From Hygrophila difformis (Eukaryota; Streptophyta; Magnoliopsida; Lamiales; Acanthaceae): DNA of 64,000 nucleotides. The stretch lies in NCBI GenBank assembly GCA_030278955.1, contig JAOANR010000004.1, positions 14,744,428 to 14,808,427 on the forward strand. Direction: 5' to 3'. The notes beneath the pieces were generated by a model. The model searched no databases and was not told where the DNA came from. It saw only the letters and a program-made list of their open reading frames with translations. The position numbers and the translations under genes are program-made. This document shows positions 55,796-64,000 of the stretch, one piece after another; position 1 is the first letter of the stretch; every line of letters starts with the position of its first letter.

Positions 55796-57535
55796 TTAAC
55801 TAAGGCCCAGAATAGTTCTAAGCCTTTCAAAGTTGTCTCCATCCATTGCTTTTGTAAGGATGTCAGCTCGCTGTTCAGACGACCCAATATGTTGAATATC
55901 ACATATGCAATCTTCCACCAGGTCTCGAATAAAATGATATCGAATTTCAATGTGTTTTCTTCTGCTATGAAGTACCGGGTTCTTAGAGATATTGATGGCA
56001 CTTGTATTATCACATAACACGTGAAATCTCTCCTTGTGAACTCCATAGTCAGCCAACATCTGTTTCATCCACATGAATTGAGAACAACAGGTGGCAGCTA
56101 TATACTCAGCTTCTGCTATAGAAAGTGCAACAATATTCTGCTTTCTTGACTACTAACTAAAAAGATTGTTGCCTAGATAGAAACATCCACCAGTGGTTGA
56201 TCTTCTGTCGTCACAACTACCAGCCCAGTCTGAGTCTGTGTACCCAATAAGGTCGAAATTTGATCTCTTTGAGTACCAACTACCAAGCTCAAGTGTGCCC
56301 TTAATGTATCTCATTGTCCTTTTAGCAGCTTTAAGATGAGATTCTTTTGGTTGAGATTGATACCTTGCACAAACCCCTGTACTATATGATATATCAGGCC
56401 TAGTAGCTGTTAGGTAGAGAAGATTACCTATTATACTTCTGTATAGTTTTTGATCAACATCCTTTCCAGATTCATCCTTAGAAAGTTTCTCTTGCTGTCC
56501 GAATGGGGTTCGGACGACCTTGCTATCCTCCATGTGAAACTTTTTCAACATTTGACTGGCATACTTCTCTTGTGATAAAAAGATATCATCCTTGAGTTGT
56601 TTGATATGTAATCCTAAAAAGTAATGTAACTCACCCATCATGCTCATCTCAAACTCAGATTGCATGGCTTCTACAAAATTTTTTCTGAGATGTTCTGAAG
56701 TAGCTCAAAAACTTATATCAGCAACATAAACCTGTGCTATGACAAAGTCGTTGTTAGTATGCTTTACAAACAACGTTTTGTCAGCATTACGTCTGATATA
56801 ACCATTATTCACAAGAAATTGTGATAATCTCTCATACCAAGCACGAGGTGCTTGCTTAAGTCCATACAATGTTCCTTTAACTCTGTAGACATAATCAGGA
56901 TGTTCATGATCTTCAAATCCTGTTGGTTGTGCCACATAAATTTCTTCCTTAATTTTTCCATTCAAAAAGGTTGTCTTTATATCCATCTGATATAATTTGA
57001 AGTTCATACAACATGCAAACGCCAGTAAAATCCTTACTGCTTCCATTCTAGCAACTGGAGCAAAAGTCTCTCCATAATCCAATCCTTCTATTTGAGTGTA
57101 ACCTTATGCCACTAGCCTTGCTTTGTTTCTAACAACATTTCCTTGCTCATCTGTCTTATTTCTGAAAATCCATTTTTTACCTATGGTATTGATGTTGTCA
57201 GGCTGTGGTACTAATTCCCAAACAGAATTCCTTTCAAATTGTAACAACTCATCTTGCATGGCGGCAATCCAATATTCATCCTTAAGTGCTTCAATGGCAT
57301 TCTTTGGCTCTATCTTAGATATGAAGCAATTCATCCCTACCAGTTGTTTATAATCATCATCTTTCTTATTTCTTGTCTGTCTAGGAGCATCTACATCACC
57401 AATAATATCATCATTGGAGTGATGTTTTAATGTCCTTGGACCTTTCCTCTTATTGATCTCAACTTCTTCCTCTGAAGCATTTACTTCTTCAGCAGCATCA
57501 GGTGTGTCCTTTTCTGTGACAGAGGTTGTTTCCAC
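55796..57535 (-). pseudogene. RE-C reverse transcriptase and RNase H (broken)
   Basis: Open pieces: 57104-57535 holds the acidic linker and RT start (WELVPQPDN, IGKKWIFRNK); 56705-57082 has ETFAPVARMEAV, YQMDIKTTFLNGKI and LYGLKQAPRAWYERL. The active site reads YVAD in place of YVDD, so a catalytic Asp is lost, and a stop follows. 56153-56665 has LHYFLGL, NLLYLTATRPDISYS and YTDSDWAGS. 55796-56074 is the RNase H end, with CDNTSAINISKNPVLHSRRK and RADILTKA. At least three frame breaks. Confidence 0.85.
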
Positions 57536-57585
57536 TTCAACAGATTGATTACTGGATTCAGGATCATGGAAGAATGACTGAGGGA

Positions 57586-59252
57586 TTATAGGTAGCTCAT
57601 AAAGTCTTCTAACTGCCTCCTATTTGAAAGTTCTTTAAAAATAACATATGTAGATTCCACAACCTTCCTGCTTTCAGTAAGATAAACTCTATACGATTTT
57701 GAGTTGTTAGAATAACCTAAGGACTTCCCTTTCTCAGAACGAGCATCAAACTTTTTCAATTGTTCCCTGTCCCTGTAAACATGACATATGCAACCAAAAA
57801 TATGAAAATATTTAACTGTAGGAAGTTTGCCTTTCCAAACCTGATATGGTGTGTAGTTGGTATGTGGTCTCAACAACACTCTGTTTGCTACATGACATGC
57901 CGTGTTTACAGATTCTACCCAGAATGATTTTGAGAGAGTGCTTCCATGCAACATTGATCTAGCCATCTCCTGAAGAGTTCTGTTTTTCCTTTCAACAACA
58001 CCATTCTGTTGAGGCGTCTTAGGGGCAGAAAACTCTTGTATAATTCCATGATTATTACAAAAGTCTGTAAATTGTTGATTTTCAAATTCCATTCCATGGT
58101 CCGTTCTGATTCTGGAAATTTTCTGTTGCTTTTGGTTCATGAGTTTCAAGCTCAAGTTCTCAAAATGCTCAAATGTTTCATCCTTTGACCTGAGAAACAA
58201 CACCCAAGTGAATCTAGAATTATCATCAATAACAACTAAAATATACCTCTTTCCATTTAAACTTTCAACTTCAGTAGGACCCATAAGATCCATATGAATG
58301 AGTTCAAGACAGTGTGTAGTGTTGATGCCTTCCACTTTCTTGTGCTGAGATTTAGTTTGCTTTCCTTTTGCACAACCTTCACAAGTGAGATTGGTGTTCT
58401 TATGTAGTTTAGGCAGACCTCTGACAGCACCTGAAATACTTAATTTGTACAATATTTGATAATTCAAGTGTGTCATCCTTCTATGCCAAAGGCTAGTAAG
58501 ATCCTCCTTTGTAATTAGTGCCCTGTCAACAGTTTTCTTCAAGGTATAAAAGTATTGCTAGATCTACCACCAGACATAATACACTCATTTTCTTTAAAAA
58601 CATAGCAAGTATTCATGTCAAATAGCACTAGAGATCTTTCATCACACAATTGACTTATGGAAATTAAATTTGTGGTTAAGCCTTTTACAAAATAGACTTT
58701 AGAAAGATTAGAGAGAACTCCCTTGTCAATTGAGCCATAGCCCGAGATCTTTCTTTTGACTCCATCACCAAACATCACCTCACCACAGTCTTGCTCTCTA
58801 AAGTTTTGAAGTATGTCTCTTATGCCGGTCATGTGCTTTGAACATCCCGAATCAAAATACCATTTGGCATCTTTTTGTTGTTCCTGCAAAGACAAAACCA
58901 CAAGACCAACAGATTGTTTATAGGAAACTTTTGGTACCCATGCCTTCCGGATTTGAATCTTCTTTTGGAGTTCCAATGATGGCCAGACTACTGGTTTTCC
59001 ATTGATAAGATCTCGAACAATTCTTAGGCATGTGTCAGCTTGATGTCCTGGTAATCCACAATATATGCAATCTTTGGAATCATGTGGTGCAATATTGACT
59101 TGAGTAGGAATTTTGATTTGAGAAGCTGCACTACTTGATTCTTCACCAAGATATCCTCCACTTATAAACTTCCTTTTGAATGATTTGGGCTTGCTTTGCT
59201 TGCCTTTCTTCTTAAATCCAATACTTGTAAAATCACCAGGTTGTTTGCACAT
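57586..59252 (-). pseudogene. RE-C protease and integrase (broken at the junction)
   Basis: 58539-59252: a zinc knuckle CIYCGLPGHQADTC and the protease active site WYFDSGCSKHMTG. 57586-58542: integrase with the HHCC region (HRRMTHLN, CEGCAKGKQ), catalytic core (IHMDLMGPTEVESLNGKRY, VVIDDNSRFTW, RTDHGMEF, TPQQNGVVERKNRTLQE) and the C-terminal segment. Protease and integrase lie in different frames, so a frameshift near 58540 separates them. Confidence 0.87.
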
Positions 59253-59259
59253 TGAAAGA

Positions 59260-60702
59260 ACAGAATTTAGTTTACCTTTACCTTTTTCAATCCTTTCTAG
59301 ATCAGCACATTTGGATTTGAGCTTGTCACGTTCAATTCCAAGGACTTTATTTTCTTCTGAGAGTTCAATGCAATTTGCTTCAGATTATGACAGTTTGTTG
59401 CTATCCCAATGTCAGTCAGTTGTGCTAACAGCTTCTTGTTTTCAGTACAGGCAATATCATATTCTTCTTTTAGCTCATCATAAGCATCAACTAGCTTGTA
59501 AAAATCTCTTTTATATCCCCTGAAACAAATGAATCATCATCATTAGTAGAATAATCTGATAGACTAGAATTACCTTTTGAAGAACTACTATCTCGAAGCA
59601 TGAAAGCTACAGCTTCGTCTGAATCACTTTGTTGTTCCTCAGAATTTTCAACTTCTGAATCACCATCACTCAAAGTGGCTTGAAAGATTTTTCCTTTCTT
59701 CCTTTTAGCAGTAGGACACTCTGCCTTAACATGGCCTTTTCCTTCACATTCATAACAGATTATGGAAGAGAATTTGTCAAATTTCTCCGGTTCTTTTGGT
59801 TTTCTGAACTTTGGGCTCTTTCCATCCTGTTTTGTAAAGCTCTTTTTCGGACGCTTGTCAGTCGTTGAAACACTGCTTGAATTACCTTTCTGAGACTTCC
59901 CTTTCTGAAACAGCCTTCTATTCTTTTCTTGAAGAATCCTGGCAACTCTCTTGGATAATAAGGACATCTCTTTTTCAAGATCATCATCAGATCGCTCATC
60001 CAATTCAACATTGAATGCAATGTTCTTGGAGTTATTCTTGTCTTTCGGATTTAGATGATTTAACTCATAATTTTGAAGATTTCCAACTAGAACTTCAAGT
60101 GACATGGTGTTGATCTTGTCGCTTTCTTCAAGAACAGATACCTTTCCAGAGTATTTTGAAGAAACTGTTCTCAACATCTTTCTAATTAGCTTCTGTTCAT
60201 CAAACTCCATGCCAAGCTCAAGACATTGATTTACAACTTCTTGGAATCTTCCAAAATAGGCTGAAATATCTTCATCGTCTGTCATTTCTAACCTATCATA
60301 GAGAGACAACTCGATGCAAACGTGTCGTTTTTACATCCGCAGAACCTTCAAATCTGACCTCCAAGAATCTCCATGCTTCATAGGCCGTTTTGCAGTTTTT
60401 AATCATTCTATGTTGTGATTCTTCCATAGCGCCACAAATGGCGTTCATTGCAGAGGCGTTTCCCTGTTTTGCATCCTTCTCACGGATAGAATATTCGACT
60501 TTTGTTGCAGGACGGACAGTATGTGGAGCAGTGCTACCTTCAGCAGGTTGAACTGTCCTCGTGGGTGGCTCCCACTTCTCTTCGACAGCTTCCCAGATTT
60601 CATCATAAGTGCTTGAAGATAATACTTCATTCTTGACTTCCAATAGCTGTAGTTTGTTCCATCAATTATCGGAGGGCACAGGTGCGCGACTTCGCGACTC
60701 AT
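59260..60702 (-). pseudogene. RE-C gag (frameshifted)
   Basis: Starts MSREVAHLCPPIIDGTNYSY at 60702 and contains copia Gag motifs (WKSRMKYYLQAL; TAYEAWRFLEVRFEG; NTMSLEVLVGNLQNYELNHL), a Lys-rich segment, a CCHC zinc knuckle (CYECEGKGHVKAEC) near 59730, an acidic Ser-rich stretch and a coiled coil near 59450. Frameshifts near 60300 and 60600 and a stop near 59390 break it. Confidence 0.83.
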
Positions 60703-60738
60703 GGTGAATCTGCCTCAATTAAATCTGTTAGAGGGACG

Positions 60739-60750
60739 ACTCTGATACCA
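60739..60750 (-). promoter_or_regulatory. RE-C primer binding site (initiator tRNA-Met)
   Basis: Minus strand TGGTATCAGAGT, one base off the canonical site, two bases inside the 5' LTR. Confidence 0.85.
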
Positions 60751-60752
60751 CT

Positions 60753-61651
60753 TTTTGGTCCCTTTTCTAGAGTCGGTAATTAGCCAGTAATATGAACAAC
60801 GCACAATCACGAAAATATGTAAAGAAATGCAGAAATGTAAAGATGAACACGATGGTTTGTTGACCCGGTTCGGACCTCCTGTCCTACGTCCGGGGAATAC
60901 CAATCTAGGCGACGATAACTCAACAAGTTCAAAGAAAATACACAACACAGGCTCTATTCTACCAACTCGATCTAGGTATTCAAACTCCCCCTCAACATCT
61001 AATCTCACTGAAATGAACTAAGTCAGATCTTCTTGGCTCCTTGTTGACGCTCCTGAATTCCTTCAAACTATCTCAAGAAAACCACTTTCTTGAGTTACAA
61101 TTCGAAAAGATAGAATACAATGAAAAACACTCAAGTCATAAAGAAAATACAATCCTTTAGAACTCTAATGACTTGAAAGAAAAATATCACTCACAAGATT
61201 TGATCTAATCAGAATAATGTCTACTACTTACTGCCTAAAGACTCAATACAATATACTCCCTCCGTCCCACGATAATGTTCCCATTTGACTTTTTGACACT
61301 GTTCAACTTTGACTCGATATTATTGTAATTATATATTTGAAAAAAATAGTCGAGTTCGGTCTTGTTAGATTCGTCTAATTGTATAATTTTTAGAATATAT
61401 ATTTTACATAATTTCTACTTGTATATATTTTGAGATATTAACAATTTAAAAAGTGCATTGGATTGTGTGCAGAAATGAAATGAGAACATTATTATGGGAC
61501 AGAGGGAGTATATAGCTAAGAAGTTCAGCAGTCTTTAAAACTCCCGGCAGTAGTAGGTCATGACTTGATTCTCTCGGACTATCATCCTGTTGTTGTCATG
61601 TCACAATGACAACTCCAAAACTCTGCATGAAAACTTATACGTGTACCAACA
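60753..61651 (-). repeat. RE-C 5' LTR, carrying a Stowaway MITE
   Basis: About 644 bp of LTR plus 255 bp of MITE and duplicated TA. Ends GTACCAACA, then the target duplication ATGTA. It differs from the other LTR by a few percent, including a short extra segment near 61086. Confidence 0.87.
61256..61508. mobile_element. Stowaway MITE inside the RE-C 5' LTR
   Basis: CTCCCTCCGTCCCACGATAA at the left and its near-complement TTATGGGACAGAGGGAG at the right, TA on both sides. The sister LTR has the undisturbed site, so this is a proven insertion with TA duplicated. Confidence 0.92.
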
Positions 61652-61656
61652 ATGTA

Positions 61657-62298
61657 CAGTACATCCAATATGTGTTCTCGTAATGAACTATAAAACAAAT
61701 ATAATTATTTATAGTAATAATAAATTTAAAATAGGCAATGTGACAAATTGCATTAACATTTCGTATTATTATTCAAAAAAATATCGTATTATAAGATTTT
61801 GTTGCCATATATACCTTATTCACATTCAACCATATTAAAAATCGACGAATTATCTCTATTAAACGATGGAAAAAATGACAAGAAAAGTCTAAAAGTAACA
61901 AATGAAATACTTTTACAGGAATAGAAAAGTGATAGCGACCCCTAGATTACAATAATTTCGAAGGAATATGCACTTCTATGACAAATATTTTCATGTATTA
62001 ATGATCATAATGATCAATATTGAGATCACATGGTTCACCAAAAAAATATTGAGATCATATGCATATACAAAAACAAAAAAAAAATCGCTCATAACGAAAC
62101 CGAATAAATTGTCACTTCTGTTATCCCCAGAAACAATTAGGTCAATTTAATGGCCCAATTTACAATAAAAGCGACCCGATCTCCGAGTTAACATAATTAT
62201 TATTGAGCATTAAAAGAGGGCTTAGAGTCTAATTATTTTAGCTTAATTTTCATCTTTTTGACTTTTGCTTCAACTATTTTTTTTAAAAAAAAATTTTT
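61657..62298. other. AT-rich stretch, nothing recognised
   Basis: No gene or repeat boundary could be supported. Confidence 0.5.
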
Positions 62299-62299
62299 A

Positions 62300-62671
62300 G
62301 CGTGTTTGTTTTGACTTTTTTAAAATGGAAAATGAGAAGCAAAAGTTAAAATTCTATTTTTTCAAAGCATATAGGGGTTACTTTTAAAAAAATAGAAGTC
62401 ATTTTAGAAATAAAAATATAAAAATATCCCTATTTAAAAAGGAAATAAACTAAATTGTAAATATCCTTACAATATTTATATCCATTTTAGTAATTTTAAT
62501 ATATCAAAAGTCTTTCTATACAATTCATAAATACATTTTTTCGTTGAAAAACAACTTTAATAATATCCATTCAATTAATTGTTTGAACTGCTTTTACTTT
62601 TGAATTTTTCTTCTTTCTCCTTCTTTTTCTATTAACTTCTCGTTTTTTTTCAAAAGCTGAAACAAACAGGC
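62300..62671. mobile_element. MITE with GTTTGTTT termini
   Basis: Left GCGTGTTTGTTTTGACTTTT and right (complement) GGCCTGTTTGTTTCAGCTTT form imperfect terminal inverted repeats. The inside is AT-rich and non-coding. Target duplication unclear; hAT-like at best. Confidence 0.4.
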
Positions 62672-62974
62672 CAATATGCGGTCAAAAAAGGAGAAGTACG
62701 AAATGTGGCCTACGACAATTAATAAGCTTGCCACCATATAAGTACTAAGTTAAGCAACTTGCCGCATTATTTTTCTTTCATAGTTTTTCCTGCTTTAATT
62801 TTTCCTTTCTTTTATAGCTTTCCACAATTAAATTCTTACTATTTTCTTTAATTTAATTCTTTACATTTTCTTTCAATTCCTGTAATCGTTCAATTCTTTC
62901 ATTATGTAATTCATTTCTTTCATTTAATTCCAATTTCCGGTGCTTCTTTCCCCAATATTTTTACGGTATAATAA
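62660..62974 (+). repeat. RE-E LTR, 3' part
   Basis: A pyrimidine-rich segment (TTTCTTTCAATTCCTGTAAT, TTTCCCCAATATTTTTACGG) resembling the end of the RE-D LTR, directly before a Tat-type PBS. The 5' edge is not defined. Confidence 0.55.
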
Positions 62975-62976
62975 AT

Positions 62977-63864
62977 TGGCACGCCCACTAGGACTTGAGG
63001 GGAAAACCATATCCACTTAGGGTTTAGCGTCTAAGTATGGAAGATTAGTGAGTGATCTTACTCAGAAATTCAAAGAGATGTCCATGTAATAGAAGAACTC
63101 TACCACGGCACCTACTGCAAATGACGCCAGTGTTGTGTTGGAGAATAGGGCGCAACATGGAATTATGCAAACATCTACAGTCGCCGAACAGATGCGGCTA
63201 CCTATAACGGAATCGATGGCAAAGTTTATGCCCCTACTTCTGCTATGAACGGTTCAAGCACGCCACCCAATCTCCCATGTCCTGGGTCATCCGGTGGCCA
63301 GCAGAGGACTTAGGAAGCCTCAACTTACTAGCCGCCATCATTAAAGATTGGTGGTCTGGCCAGTCCATTTCATTTGCCCTAACAGACAGTACCCGCATAT
63401 GCACCAGCTACACCAAGCATGACAAATTTCACATATGCGGCACCGCCGGTGCTGCTCACAATACGCCAACCCCCAATGGTTGTTTAATGGCCTCTAGTGG
63501 ATCTATCTTGCTTCCACGCTAGGCGGCACATCTCGTGCCGAACATGCCTACAACCCCCGTATACGGCGAATTTCTCTGCAGTACCATCGCCCATGCTAAA
63601 CCCTAGATGGACACCTTTAATGCTAGAGGGCAGCTGCCGCAGCCACTAAAGATAGCCATGACGCCAAACTTTAAGGAACATTTAATTGTCCAGGACTGCA
63701 CTGACCTTGCCCGGGTTGCTGAAAGAGCGGCCCACTTAGAAAAGTTACTTAAGGAACAAGATGAGAAGCATCAGCCTATATACGGGACTCATCTCAAGGA
63801 AGTGAAATCTGATAAAGAGGAAGACGAACCAACAGTGGCGGCGGCTGCAGTAACCCTTAGTTGA
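62977..63864 (+). pseudogene. gag: RE-E: degenerate Tat gag fragment
   Basis: The PBS at 62977 matches that of RE-D closely. After it, 63040-63245 aligns with the start of RE-D Gag (VTDLTQKFKEMSM, QHGIMQTSTVAEQMRLPITE, FMPLL) but has stops. 63607-63864 matches RE-D Gag near residue 465 (FKEHLIVQDCTDLARVAERA, HLEKLLKEQDEK). The capsid core between them is missing. Low-similarity sequence continues to the window end. Confidence 0.75.
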
Positions 63865-64000
63865 AGGAACCCAAGATAGTGGCCCTAGAACGCCATCGAC
63901 GACAACCCTAGAGGCCTGGTGGCTGGGAGATGTCAGCCAATAGCCCTCGACGATTGGCGATATTTCTTCGAAAGCTGCGGATGGCGGATAGCGACGGAAG

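Larger units (their letters stand above)
52942..61651 (-). mobile_element. RE-C: decayed SIRE-type copia element with env-like ORF
   Basis: LTRs at 52942-53579 and 60753-61651 (the second holds a MITE), target duplication ATGTA at 52937-52941 and 61652-61656, tRNA-Met-like PBS at 60739-60750 and a polypurine tract at 53580-53596. Sense order on the minus strand: gag, protease, integrase, RT, RNase H, and an extra ORF before the 3' LTR, the SIRE/Maximus layout. Frames are broken in gag and pol. The LTRs differ at a few percent of sites by eye, so it is older than RE-D. Confidence 0.88.

Overview
The window is nuclear DNA from a flowering plant, most likely a eudicot, in a repeat-dense region. 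It holds Ty3/gypsy chromovirus, Tat and SIRE-type copia retrotransposons, Stowaway and other MITEs, tRNA-derived SINEs, a Helitron remnant and a LINE tail. I could not support any ordinary single-copy host gene. Nearly everything here is a transposable element, and several are nested. Genus or species cannot be read from this sequence.

Layout. 1-5582: RE-A, a Tekay/Del-like chromovirus on the minus strand, mostly deleted inside, cut by the window start. It sits in a plus-strand chromovirus LTR (remnant 5583-6208), which itself interrupts a decayed minus-strand copia element (6209-about 10965, with a MITE in its LTR). 10966-14543: AT-rich DNA with a LINE 3' end, a PIF/Harbinger-like MITE with internal repeats and a small Helitron-like element. 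14544-27299: a solo chromovirus LTR (target duplication CCTCC) split by a Stowaway MITE and by RE-B (16954-26597, target duplication ATAGA). RE-B is a complete two-LTR element that has lost almost all of gag-pol and instead carries an antisense, apparently intron-containing gene (20137-22360) and a small sense coiled-coil ORF. 27435-35903: MITEs, a permuted duplicated Helitron helicase remnant, a cluster of TACGACG/CGTCGTA motifs, a degenerate TTTCAGCGAC array, a foldback element and a SINE. 36667-51053: RE-D, a very young, coding-intact Tat-lineage element (target duplication CTAAC) sitting inside a Stowaway-like MITE. 51059-52830: MITEs and a SINE. 52942-61651: RE-C, a decayed SIRE-type copia element with an env-like third ORF (target duplication ATGTA). 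62300-64000: a MITE and a degenerate Tat 5' end.

How the parts work together. RE-D is the only element that looks autonomous: gag-protease and RT-RNase H-aRNase H-integrase ORFs overlap by 8 nt, the LTRs differ at one base, and a nine-exon antisense gene encodes a plant-mobile-domain protein of about 1076 residues with its own TATA box. RE-B cannot make its own enzymes, but its LTRs are nearly identical, so it probably moved recently using proteins from a related chromovirus. A 125-residue coiled-coil ORF lies between PBS and gag in both RE-A and RE-B and has stayed open in both. The RE-B LTRs contain seven short hairpins with one constant loop and covarying stems. These accessory genes and structures are the most novel material in the window.
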